Shown here one piece after another: positions 6,893 to 14,046 of a DNA stretch of 33,736 nucleotides. Origin of the DNA: an uncultured Collinsella sp. (GTDB taxonomy: Bacteria > Actinomycetota > Coriobacteriia > Coriobacteriales > Coriobacteriaceae); assembly GCA_902493125.1 (NCBI GenBank), contig CABUOF010000018.1, forward strand, positions 1 to 33,736. Direction: 5' to 3'. Numbering within the stretch: position 1 is the first letter of the stretch; each line of letters opens with the position of its first letter. The notes below the pieces were generated by a model. It saw nothing but the letters and a program-made list of their open reading frames with translations, ran no database searches and was not told the DNA's origin. The translations under genes and the position numbers were made by a program.

Positions 6893-6924
6893 CATGTTGC
6901 ATGCACTGGGGGAGGTGAAGTCGT

Positions 6925-7347
6925 ATGTCCGATAAAAAGCTGACCGAGGAGTTGCTCAATGAGCTTCTCGATGCGCCGAACATCGATGGCTATATCAAAG
7001 AACACGACTTTGCCGCTCCGTCGCTTTCGAACTACCTGAAGCAGCTACTGCAGGAAAAGGGCTTGGAGCGCTCGCGCGTGGTTCGTATGGCCGATCTCAA
7101 TGAGACCTTTGGGTATCAGATCTTTACCGGTGCGCGGCATCCGAGCCGCAATAAGGTGCTGCAGATTGCCTTTGCGATGGCGCTGACGCTCAAAGAGACC
7201 AACCGTGCGCTGACGGCTGCCGGGGTAAGCGTCCTTAACTGCAAGGACCGCCGCGATGCGATTATCATCTTTTGTATCGATCGCGGGTGCAGCCTCCAAA
7301 AGGTCAACGAGGAGCTGTATCGCTTTGGCGAGGAGACGGTGAGTTAG
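6925..7347 (+). CDS. HTH (XRE-like) protein next to a Ser/Thr kinase
   Basis: 140 residues. The central part (YLKQLLQEKGLERSRVVRMADLNETFGYQIFTGARHPSRNKVLQIAFAMALTLKETNRALTAAG, in pieces about 38-100) is a diverged helix-turn-helix of the lambda-repressor fold. The GYQIF-G-R-PSR-KVL-AFAM pattern is known from small HTH proteins of Firmicutes and Coriobacteria that often sit beside kinase genes. The C-terminal part (DRRDAIIIFCIDRG to YRFGE) belongs to the same family. GGAGGTG lies 7 bases before the ATG. The kinase starts 98 bases downstream in the same direction. I infer a signalling role, either as kinase substrate or as transcription factor; no DNA site is visible. Confidence 0.75.
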   Translation: MSDKKLTEELLNELLDAPNIDGYIKEHDFAAPSLSNYLKQLLQEKGLERSRVVRMADLNETFGYQIFTGARHPSRNKVLQIAFAMALTLKETNRALTAAGVSVLNCKDRRDAIIIFCIDRGCSLQKVNEELYRFGEETVS

Positions 7348-7432
7348 CGGTTGATATCTGAGCTGGCGGAGCTGCCGAACAACGACGCAAACGAACGGGG
7401 CGCGGATGCCATGGGGTGTCTGCGCCCTGCGC

Positions 7433-7438
7433 TATGAT
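7433..7438 (+). promoter_or_regulatory. Candidate -10 element TATGAT directly before the kinase start
   Basis: TATGAT ends 7 bases before the preferred kinase ATG (7446), which would put the transcript start at or next to the start codon, that is, a leaderless message. No good -35 is visible. The same TATGAT occurs as the likely -10 before the racemase gene (12385-12390). Confidence 0.35.
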
Positions 7439-7445
7439 GGAGGCT

Positions 7446-8825
7446 ATGGATACTCAGACCCCAACATATTCCGATGACGAGCTGACCGCAGCGCTTGTCG
7501 AGCACCTGGCGTCGCTCGATCGCGACGACAGCTATCGCGTGGAGCGTGTACTTAAGCGCTCGTCCGTTGAAGCAACCGAGCTCGTGTACTTTGAAGGAAC
7601 CGGCGGTGGTTCGCTCGGCCCCTTTGTCCGTAAACGCATCGATGCTTCGGCTCAAATCGGCGGGGCATACGAGCGTCTGTTTGCCGCTCAGCGGGCAGGC
7701 AGGCGTTTTGAGCACCTGCCCAGAATCGTCGATTGTCGTCGTGTGGGCGACGAGCTCAACGTGGTTATGGAATACATCGAAGGGGAGACACTCGGGGCGC
7801 TGGTGGACCGTCTGGGAGCCACCCCCGATTATGCGCGTGAATTGTATCCTGCCCTTTGCGACGCCGTGGGTGAGCTCCATGCCGGTTTTGCAATGGCGGG
7901 GGAGACGTCGGCGCCGGAGATCCATCGCGACCTCAAGCCGTCGAATATCATCGTGACAGGTGCCAACTATACGCCTAATGACGGCCTGACATTTTCATCG
8001 CTGGTGATTATCGACTTGGGGATCGCGCGCGTATGGCGCGATGGCGCCGATGCCGACACCGTCAAGTTTGGGACACGGCCCTATGCGCCGCCCGAGCAGT
8101 ATGGGTTTGGGCAGACGAGCGTGCGAAGCGACGTCTACGCACTTGGCGCCCTGTTGTTCTTCTGCTTGACGGGAGTCGACCCTAAGCCAGGGCTCGACAT
8201 GCGCGAGCAATGCGAGGCGCGCGGCATTCCCACTTCACTTGCCGATGCCGTCTGCATGTCGATGGCGCTCGACCCGGCCAAGCGTTTTGCGAGCGCGGAA
8301 GCGTTGGGACGGGCGACGCGCGCGGCATACGATCTGAGTCGCCCCGTGCGGCCTTCTGCGCCTGCGCCTGTCCGTACTTCGGCCTCGGAGACGGTGTTGA
8401 CGCCCCAAGGGCTCCAGAACCCGGCAGGGCCTCCTGGCCCTGCCGCCTCCGCTGCATGCGGTCTGCTCTCTCGCGTTCCGGAGTCTCTGGGGCGCATTTG
8501 GAATACGCTCGTCTGCTTCTCGCTGCTTGTGTTCTTTGCCGGAAGTCACTTTGCCGTCTTTCATCCCACCGGAGCAAACCAAAGCTACCCGACGTGGCTT
8601 CTCATAATCGAGTATTTTTTCTTTGTCGATGGCCTTATGGTGCTTATGCATTTTGCGCTGCTCGATAAGCGCCGTCTTCGTCGGCGATTCGCGCTGCTCG
8701 ACAGCTATCGCGGCAAGAAACTCGCGAAACTCTGGCTCAAGGCATTGGGTGTGCTGCTCCTATGCATGATCGTCATAGTCGCGGTTGCCAATGCGACCGG
8801 CGTCGTCGATACCTCCGCTACCTAA
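7446..8825 (+). CDS. Membrane-anchored Ser/Thr protein kinase
   Basis: 459 residues. The N-terminal kinase domain (about 30-310) has the ATP-binding Lys63 in FVRKRID, hinge VVMEYIEGETL (106-116), catalytic HRDLKPSN (160-167), DLG (190-192) in place of DFG, and APPEQYG (214-220) with the APE-equivalent, then SDVYALG. The glycine loop (GTGGGSLG) is shorter than in PknB kinases. A Pro/Ala-rich linker (about 310-355) leads to three hydrophobic segments (LVCFSLLVFFAG, WLLIIEYFFFVDGLMVL, KALGVLLLCMIVIVAV). No PASTA repeats are present, so it is not the cell-division PknB type. The ATG at 7446 has GGAGG only 2 bases upstream; ATG 7434/7437 or GTG 7416 are alternatives. It probably works with the preceding HTH protein. 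Confidence 0.88.
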   Translation: MDTQTPTYSDDELTAALVEHLASLDRDDSYRVERVLKRSSVEATELVYFEGTGGGSLGPFVRKRIDASAQIGGAYERLFAAQRAGRRFEHLPRIVDCRRVGDELNVVMEYIEGETLGALVDRLGATPDYARELYPALCDAVGELHAGFAMAGETSAPEIHRDLKPSNIIVTGANYTPNDGLTFSSLVIIDLGIARVWRDGADADTVKFGTRPYAPPEQYGFGQTSVRSDVYALGALLFFCLTGVDPKPGLDMREQCEARGIPTSLADAVCMSMALDPAKRFASAEALGRATRAAYDLSRPVRPSAPAPVRTSASETVLTPQGLQNPAGPPGPAASAACGLLSRVPESLGRIWNTLVCFSLLVFFAGSHFAVFHPTGANQSYPTWLLIIEYFFFVDGLMVLMHFALLDKRRLRRRFALLDSYRGKKLAKLWLKALGVLLLCMIVIVAVANATGVVDTSAT

Positions 8826-8829
8826 AAGA

Positions 8830-8852
8830 AAGGGGCCCCGTTGGGGCCCCTT
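8830..8852. terminator. Bidirectional terminator hairpin between convergent genes
   Basis: AAGGGGCCCC-GTT-GGGGCCCCTT forms a 10-bp stem with a 3-base loop between the kinase stop (8825) and the convergent hydrolase stop (8863). It can serve both strands; flanking A and T runs are short. Confidence 0.8.
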
Positions 8853-8862
8853 GCAGTTGCAC

Positions 8863-9996
8863 TTAGATGCGGTTCATTTGAGCGGCGACTTTGTTGTACC
8901 AGTCCTGCCACGTGGGCGGGCAGTACTTTTTGGCCGCAGCCGGGGTAAGGGTGGAGCCGTAGTTGGCGCCCAGATAGGCAACGTGGGCGGAGATGCCCTC
9001 GCTCCAGCTGCCAAAGCTGCGCCAACCGCCGCCGCGGGCACTCCAGCCCCAGGCGTTGTAAGAATTGGCGCAATAAGCACCCTTGGTGCTCTCGATGCAG
9101 GCGATGGCGGGGGACCAACGGGGGTCGACACCGGTATTCCAAGCGGCGACGGCAAAGTTATAGCCCTGGCCTGCCATGGGGGAGCCGGCGAGATAATTGT
9201 CGATGCGGCCTGTCCACTCATTAATGAACGAATCGTAATCGGAGCTACCAGTATTGGAGCTGTTCACCGTGGTGTCGATGGTGGTGTTGGTGTTGGTGGC
9301 CTGGCTGCTGGAATTGCTGCCGCTTACGCCCTCGCCCGAGAGCTTCTCGGCGGCAGCGGCCTTATCGGCCTCAAGCTTGGCAAGCTCGGCGGCATTTTCC
9401 TGCTCGGCTTTTGCCTGTGCCTCGCTGCGGAGCTGCTGGGCCTGTGCCAGCGCATCCTCGGCGTTTTTCTGCTCTGCCTCAAGCTGAGACTTGGCCTGCT
9501 GGAGCTCAGCCTTGTTCTGCTCGAGTTCGGTTTGCATGTTATTGAGCTGTTCGATCTCGTCGACGCTCGAGCTCGTGATCTGGTTGGTGTATTTGCAGGT
9601 CGTGATGAACTCACCCAGGCTCTGTGCGTTGACCAGGAAGCTCACGATGGGATTGGTGCCCTTCTGATACTTGTACAGATCGCGCATGGCGGAGCTTGCC
9701 TTGGCCTGCTGCTCGGGAAGCTTGGCCTCGATTTCCTCGATGCTTGCCTCATTAGAGTCAATCTGCTTTTGCAGGTCATCGAGTTTGGTGCGGGCGTCGT
9801 TGTAGGCGCTCGTGGCGGCTTCGATCTTCTGCTGGGCTGCGGAAAGCTGGTCCTGCGTTGCCTGCGAGGCGGCATACGCCGCAACGGGGGAGAGCATCGG
9901 CGTGGCCGTCAGCGCAACGGCGAGCGCGGCGCTCGTGATGATACGAGCCGGCTTCGACGCAATGAGCGCTGCGGTGCGATGATTCGAATGCTGCAT
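8863..9996 (-). CDS. Secreted coiled-coil protein with C-terminal lysozyme-like domain (putative peptidoglycan hydrolase)
   Basis: 377 residues. A signal peptide (about 1-43) has a basic start, a hydrophobic core ALAVALTATPMLSPVAA and cleavage near AYA-AS. A long coiled coil (about 45-220), rich in Gln, Glu, Ala and Lys, resembles the N-terminal regulatory part of CwlO/PcsB hydrolases. A Ser/Thr/Asn linker (about 225-265) precedes a C-terminal domain with WSPAIACIESTKGAYC, NSYNAWGWSARGGGWRSFGSW and a final PPTWQDWYNKV. The Glu in ACIESTKG and the AWGW segment recall lysozyme/glucosaminidase-type folds, so I infer cleavage of cell-wall glycan; this is not proven. I prefer ATG 9996 (GAGGG 5 bases upstream) over TTG 10011. 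Confidence 0.75.
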   Translation of the reverse strand: MQHSNHRTAALIASKPARIITSAALAVALTATPMLSPVAAYAASQATQDQLSAAQQKIEAATSAYNDARTKLDDLQKQIDSNEASIEEIEAKLPEQQAKASSAMRDLYKYQKGTNPIVSFLVNAQSLGEFITTCKYTNQITSSSVDEIEQLNNMQTELEQNKAELQQAKSQLEAEQKNAEDALAQAQQLRSEAQAKAEQENAAELAKLEADKAAAAEKLSGEGVSGSNSSSQATNTNTTIDTTVNSSNTGSSDYDSFINEWTGRIDNYLAGSPMAGQGYNFAVAAWNTGVDPRWSPAIACIESTKGAYCANSYNAWGWSARGGGWRSFGSWSEGISAHVAYLGANYGSTLTPAAAKKYCPPTWQDWYNKVAAQMNRI

Positions 9997-10040
9997 CCAG
10001 TCCCTCTGCAATCAATCGTAGGTTATGGTTCGAACGGTAT

Positions 10041-10095
10041 TCTACTACTGCTTTCGACCTCAACTTGAACCTTAAAGGTCCCAAAGGGTCAAGTT
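10041..10095 (-). promoter_or_regulatory. A+T-rich leader with nested inverted repeats upstream of the hydrolase
   Basis: AACTTGA (10062-10068) and TCAAGTT (10089-10095) form an inverted repeat that encloses ACCTT-A-AAGGT (10069-10079). Further TTGAAC/GTTCAA-like words follow up to 10165. TAGAAT (minus 10046-10041) is a possible -10. The 234 bases between hydrolase and MOSC gene hold no other gene. Confidence 0.35.
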
Positions 10096-10230
10096 GAACT
10101 TGAGGCTTTGGCTTTGACCTGCAGTTATGATGAATTGTTGAGAAACCATAGAGTTCAACTTTAACGTTACAGAGCCCTGTTTGAGAGGAGTTTTGGGCTG
10201 TAAAAGCCATCTCAACGTGGGGTTTTATAA

Positions 10231-10863
10231 CTACAGCGTGCCCTTCTGGCGAGCCTGCTCAATCTCTTCGAGGGCCTCGGCGGGGGTGAACGAACAGGTG
10301 CCGTCGCCGAGTTTGATTACCTGGATATCGTCGCCGGCGTAGACCTCTCCGCCCTTTAGTACCACGCCGAAAACGCCCTCGTGGGGAAAGATGCAGTCGC
10401 CGGCGAGATAGTAGATGGCGCAGCGTGTGTGGCAGGCCTTGCCGATTTGGCTGATTTCGACAAGCACCTCGCTGCCAAGCTTGAGCTGCGTGCCCAAGGG
10501 GAGCGAGAGCAGGTTGATGCCCCGGGTTGTGAAGTTCTCCCCAAAGTCACCCTCGTGTACGTCGAGCCCGCGTGCCTGCGCCGTCTGGATGGACTCCGCG
10601 GCTAAAAAAGAGACCTGGCGGTGCCAATGCCCGGCGTGCGCATCGGTGGCGAGGCCAAATTGCTCTATAACGGTGTCGTGTCCATCGGCGACGGGCGACT
10701 TGCGCGTGCCCTTGTGCGCCGACGTGTTGATTGAGACGATGCGGGCAGGCCCGTTGTAAGCATCGTTTGCCGTTCGTAGGGGAACGGCCGATTGTGCGCG
10801 TTCCTCCAGCTCGCGCTTCGCGGCATTGAGGATGGGATTATCGGTCGGATGGTCTTGGGGCAC
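10231..10863 (-). CDS. MOSC domain protein
   Basis: 210 residues. MOSC domains carry sulfur or bind molybdenum-cofactor-type ligands through a conserved cysteine, as in the C-terminal part of Moco sulfurase. Evidence: IVSINTSAHKGTRK at 42-55, a GLATDAHAGHWHRQVSFLA segment, EGDFGENFTTRGI (104-116) and the signature QIGKACHTRCAIYYLAGDC, with Cys144 the probable functional residue and a second Cys148. The first 30 residues are an extra helix not essential to the domain. The start is GTG at 10863 with AAAGG 8 bases upstream. It is divergent from the D-aspartate ligase gene and no molybdenum-cofactor genes lie nearby, so the substrate is unknown. Confidence 0.85.
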   Translation of the reverse strand: MPQDHPTDNPILNAAKRELEERAQSAVPLRTANDAYNGPARIVSINTSAHKGTRKSPVADGHDTVIEQFGLATDAHAGHWHRQVSFLAAESIQTAQARGLDVHEGDFGENFTTRGINLLSLPLGTQLKLGSEVLVEISQIGKACHTRCAIYYLAGDCIFPHEGVFGVVLKGGEVYAGDDIQVIKLGDGTCSFTPAEALEEIEQARQKGTL

Positions 10864-10999
10864 GTGTGCGCCTTTCGCTCGAAGATGTCAATACGCTGAA
10901 TCCTACAACAACGGTAGGTTCATTGCCCATTGTCATACAACGGTGGGCGCCGTCTTCGTGCTGGACGAATACGTCGATTGCCATAGATACGGTGGAGCT

Positions 11000-11029
11000 T
11001 TGGGCGCCGGCGGCTTGGCACGCTAGAAT
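11000..11029 (+). promoter_or_regulatory. Candidate promoter of the D-Asp ligase gene
   Basis: TTGGGC (11000-11005) and TAGAAT (11024-11029) are separated by 18 bases and lie 57 bases before the ATG. The rest of the 222-base gap to the divergent MOSC gene holds two copies of ACAACGGT (about 10908 and 10938) and no gene. Confidence 0.45.
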
Positions 11030-11085
11030 AAATCAGTTGCGCAAAGACCGCCCGTTGTGTGGGCAGTTCATGATAGGAAGTTTCC

Positions 11086-12342
11086 ATGGCATTGCAATTT
11101 ACAGAGCGCGAGTTCATTCCCGTGCTGCTTGGTGGCGACATCAACGCCTATTCGGTGGCGCGCGCCTTCTACGAGGAGTACCAGGTCAAGAGTCTGGTCT
11201 TTGGCAAGTATCAGACGGGTCCCGCGTACCGCAGCCAGATTATCGACTACACGCCCAACGTGGATATCGACACCATGCCCGTGATGCTCAAAACCGTCAA
11301 CGGCATTGCCCAAGCGCATGCCGACAAGACTATTGTCCTTGTGGGCTGTGGCGACAACTATGTCGCTCTCGTGGCTCAAGCCAAGGATGCTCATGAGCTG
11401 GCGGATAACATCGTCGCTCCCTACGCGCCCTACAGCATGCTCGAGCAGTGCCAGAAGAAGGAGATCTTCTACGAGCTGTGCGAGAAGCATGGCGTGCCCT
11501 ATCCGCACACGTTTACCTTTACCAAGGCGATGCTCAATGCCCAGGGTGAGGCGCCTGCCGAAGTGCTCGACCAGATCGATTTTCCTTACCCGATGATTCT
11601 GAAGCCTTCTGACGGCATCATGTGGTGGCGGCATGAGTTCGAGGGCCAGAAGAAGGCCTATGAGATTGCCGACCGCGCCGAGCTGGAACAGGTCATTCGC
11701 GATTCGTATGCCAGCGGCTACACCGACGACCTGATCTTGCAGGATCGCGTGCCCGGCAACGACGAGTACATGCGCGTGCTCACCAGCTATTCCGACCGCA
11801 ACGGTAAGGTCCGCATGATGTGCCTGGGCCATGTGCTGCTCGAGGAGCATCAGCCCCACGGTGTCGGCAACCATGCCTGTATCATTACCGAGCCCAACGA
11901 CGAGCTCATGGGCGGCGTGCGCAAGTTGCTCGAGGACCTTCACTTTGTGGGCTATTCCAACTTTGACGTAAAGTACGACGAGCGCGACGGCTCGTTTAAG
12001 TTCTTCGATTTCAACACGCGCCAGGGCCGCAGCAACTACTACGTTACCAACAGCGGCTTTAACGTTGCCAAGTATGTGGTGGACGAGTATGTGTTCAACC
12101 GCCCGTTTGAGCCGGAGTTTGTGACGGCGCAGGACGAGGCCCTGTGGATGGTCGTTCCCATGGGCGTCGTCGACAAGTACGTCAAGGATCCCGAGCTGCG
12201 CGCTAAGGTGCATCGCCTGGACAAGGAAGGCAAGGGCGCCGACCCTTCGTTTATGAAGGGCGACTTTGTCTTTAACCGCTGGCTGCGCATGTGGCACACC
12301 AAGCTGCGCCACTTTAAGCTGTTCAAGACGTATTACAAGTAG
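11086..12342 (+). CDS. ATP-grasp ligase, probable D-aspartate ligase of peptidoglycan cross-bridge synthesis
   Basis: 418 residues. The N-terminus FIPVLLGGDINAYSVARAF (10-28) matches the start of Enterococcus faecium D-aspartate ligase (Aslfm) as I remember it. An ATP-grasp core follows: PMILKPSDGIMWW with the nucleotide-binding Lys, LILQDRVPGNDEYMRV, YSNFDVKYDERDG and FFDFNTRQGRSNYYV with Mg-binding acidic and Asn residues. Aslfm activates the beta-carboxylate of D-Asp and joins it to the Lys side chain of UDP-MurNAc-pentapeptide in the cytoplasm. An Asp/Glu-type racemase follows 84 bases downstream, the same pairing as in E. faecium, which strongly supports this role. AGGAAG lies 6 bases before the ATG. 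Another carboxylate-amine ligase function remains possible. Confidence 0.8.
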   Translation: MALQFTEREFIPVLLGGDINAYSVARAFYEEYQVKSLVFGKYQTGPAYRSQIIDYTPNVDIDTMPVMLKTVNGIAQAHADKTIVLVGCGDNYVALVAQAKDAHELADNIVAPYAPYSMLEQCQKKEIFYELCEKHGVPYPHTFTFTKAMLNAQGEAPAEVLDQIDFPYPMILKPSDGIMWWRHEFEGQKKAYEIADRAELEQVIRDSYASGYTDDLILQDRVPGNDEYMRVLTSYSDRNGKVRMMCLGHVLLEEHQPHGVGNHACIITEPNDELMGGVRKLLEDLHFVGYSNFDVKYDERDGSFKFFDFNTRQGRSNYYVTNSGFNVAKYVVDEYVFNRPFEPEFVTAQDEALWMVVPMGVVDKYVKDPELRAKVHRLDKEGKGADPSFMKGDFVFNRWLRMWHTKLRHFKLFKTYYK

Positions 12343-12384
12343 ATGAGCGCGGCGCCCGTCCGGTTTGCATCGGGCGGGCGCGGG

Positions 12385-12390
12385 TATGAT
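12385..12390 (+). promoter_or_regulatory. Candidate -10 (TATGAT) of a racemase promoter
   Basis: TATGAT lies 37 bases before the racemase ATG within the 84-base gap after the ligase gene, with GTTTGC 16 bases upstream as a weak -35. The racemase may therefore have its own promoter in addition to read-through. Confidence 0.35.
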
Positions 12391-12426
12391 ACGCGCAATT
12401 GCGCAAGCGTCACCAAGGAGGCGGCG

Positions 12427-13173
12427 ATGGAAAAGCTGGGAGTTATCGGCGGCATGGGCGCCGAGGCCACGTCGTATTACTACGACCAGGTGGTGCGTCA
12501 TACGGCTGCTGCCTGCGATCAGGAACATATCGACATGGTGGTGCTCTCCAAGTCGACCATGCCCGACCGCACGTTGGCCATTAAGACCGGCGAGCATGCC
12601 AAGCTGCTGGCGACCATGAAAGAGTGTGCCCAGGCACTCGAGTCGCTGGGCTGTGCGCACATTGCCATTCCCTGCAACACGTCGCACTACTTCTACGACC
12701 AGATCCAGTCGTTTACGAAGGTGCCGATTATCCACATGCCGCGTGAGTCGGTGCGCTATGCCCTTGCGGGTGCGGTGATGGGGGAGTGCGAGTTCGCCCC
12801 CAACCTGAGTATGCCGGCCGAGCCGGTGCACAAGATTGGCATTATGGGAACCGATGGAACCGTGGGCGCGGGCGTCTACGGACGCGAATGTAAGGCTGCG
12901 GGTGTTGAGGTTGTCTATCCCAGCGAGAAACGTCAGAACGATGTGATGTCGCTTATCTACGATGACGTGAAGGCCGGACGTGAGCCCGATATGGATAAGT
13001 TCGACCGCGTGATGTGGGAGTTCGCCCGTAGCGGCTGCGACCGCGTCCTTCTGGCCTGCACCGAGCTCTCGGTGCTGCAGAAATACCGCGAGATGCCCGA
13101 GATTACCCTCGACGCCATGGACGTCTTAGTGCGCGAATCCGTCATCCGCAGCGGCGCCCCCTACCGCCAATAG
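12427..13173 (+). CDS. Aspartate/glutamate racemase family protein, probable aspartate racemase
   Basis: 248 residues, the normal length for PLP-independent amino-acid racemases. Residues 3-13 (KLGVIGGMGAE) are the family's N-terminal loop. The two catalytic cysteines are in IPCNTSHYF (Cys83) and LLACTELSVL (Cys211), one in each lobe. The enzyme interconverts L- and D-amino acids by two-base chemistry; family members with GGMGAEAT are mostly aspartate racemases. An AAGGAGG site lies 4 to 5 bases before ATG 12427; the in-frame ATG at 12343 has no such site. As the partner of the upstream D-Asp ligase it would supply D-aspartate for the peptidoglycan bridge. The stop is followed by a strong terminator. 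Confidence 0.87.
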   Translation: MEKLGVIGGMGAEATSYYYDQVVRHTAAACDQEHIDMVVLSKSTMPDRTLAIKTGEHAKLLATMKECAQALESLGCAHIAIPCNTSHYFYDQIQSFTKVPIIHMPRESVRYALAGAVMGECEFAPNLSMPAEPVHKIGIMGTDGTVGAGVYGRECKAAGVEVVYPSEKRQNDVMSLIYDDVKAGREPDMDKFDRVMWEFARSGCDRVLLACTELSVLQKYREMPEITLDAMDVLVRESVIRSGAPYRQ

Positions 13174-13184
13174 CCCTCGATCTG

Positions 13185-13210
13185 CCAAAAAGGGACAGGT
13201 TTATTTTTGG
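13185..13210. repeat. Small palindrome with GGGACAGGTTTA loop, REP-like
   Basis: CCAAAAA (13185-13191) and TTTTTGG (13204-13210) flank GGGACAGGTTTA. The GGGACAGGTTTATTTT word resembles dispersed palindromic repeats that I associate with this bacterial group. Similar GGGAC words occur at 15811-15866 and near the right window end (33686-33705). Confidence 0.3.
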
Positions 13211-13233
13211 TAGGTATTATCTGGGGAAACAGT

Positions 13234-13270
13234 AAAGGCCTCGGCTCGTTTGGTGCGAGCCGAGGCCTTT
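13234..13270. terminator. Bidirectional terminator between racemase and EcfT genes
   Basis: AAAGGCCTCGGCTCG (13234-13248) and CGAGCCGAGGCCTTT (13256-13270) form a perfect 15-bp stem with a 7-base loop, A-run on one side and T-run on the other, placed between convergent genes. Confidence 0.9.
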
Positions 13271-13299
13271 TGCGTTGGGCGGTTGCTGTCGGTGGTGAA

Positions 13300-14046
13300 C
13301 TAGAACAGGAAGCCGATGGCGATGAGGGCGATGCTGACGATGAGCACGGCGATGTCCAGACCCTTGATGGGATAGCGCTTGTACGAGCTGGCGCGTGTGC
13401 GCAGATAGAAGCCGCGCTGTTCTGCCGCCAAGGCTGTGGCATCGGTCTTGCCCACGCTCGAGATGAGCAGTGGCACGCACAGTGGCAGCATGAGCTTAAG
13501 CTTCTTGATGGGGTTCTTGGTATCGTACTCGACGCCGCGTGCGGTCTGCGCCTCCATGATGGCATTCATCTCCTGACCAAACACCGGTACAAAGCGCAGC
13601 GCCGTGGTAAAGGTGAAGGCATAGCGATACGGCACATGCAGCACCTCGACGCAGGCGTTGGCAAGGTCGTTGAGCTTGGTCACCATGAGCATGAGGATGA
13701 GTGGTAACGCCACACCCAGCAGGCGCAGGCAGGCCTTCGATCCTGTGATGAGGCCCGTGTCGGTGATAAAACCCCACACCACGTTGCCATCGCGCATAAA
13801 GGCCAGCTGGAGCATCAGCATGATAAGCGCGAGCGGAATCAGCAACTTGAGCAGCGAGAACAGACGGTCGACGACGCCGGCGTAAGCTCCCAGTGCGAGC
13901 GTGAGCGCCAGAAAGCCCAGCAGCGCCACGTAGGTGTCGGACAAAAAGATGCCGACGATGATGGCGGCGGCGAGGCCCAGTTTGACGACGGGATTCAGGC
14001 GATGCAGCAGCGTATCGCCCGGCATGTAGTCGATGACGTTAACCAC
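13300..14046 (-). CDS. ecfT: ECF transporter transmembrane subunit EcfT
   Basis: Membrane scaffold of an energy-coupling factor transporter that links the substrate-binding S component to the ATPases. The product has 248 residues. It begins with the conserved YMPGDTLLHRLNPVVKLG, has about five hydrophobic helices, and carries the coupling-helix motif region AQTARGVEY together with AEQRGFYLRTRASSY, the two Ala-Arg-Gly type motifs that contact the ATPases. I prefer GTG 14046, with AAGGAG 10 bases upstream inside the end of the ATPase gene (8-base overlap). ATG 14079 is the alternative and would add 11 residues. It is the last gene of the operon headed by a Trp-peptide attenuator. The gene ends just before a 15-bp terminator. 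Confidence 0.9.
   Translation of the reverse strand: MVNVIDYMPGDTLLHRLNPVVKLGLAAAIIVGIFLSDTYVALLGFLALTLALGAYAGVVDRLFSLLKLLIPLALIMLMLQLAFMRDGNVVWGFITDTGLITGSKACLRLLGVALPLILMLMVTKLNDLANACVEVLHVPYRYAFTFTTALRFVPVFGQEMNAIMEAQTARGVEYDTKNPIKKLKLMLPLCVPLLISSVGKTDATALAAEQRGFYLRTRASSYKRYPIKGLDIAVLIVSIALIAIGFLF

Noticed and set aside
8785..10068. A 427-codon plus-strand frame opposite the coiled-coil hydrolase
   Set aside because: Low-complexity Leu/Gly/Ala composition arises from reading the coiled coil backwards; the signal peptide and ribosome binding site belong to the minus-strand gene.
11068..12831. A 587-codon minus-strand frame across the D-Asp ligase and racemase genes
   Set aside because: It is antisense to two conserved genes, with no start site and a His/Leu-rich mirror composition.
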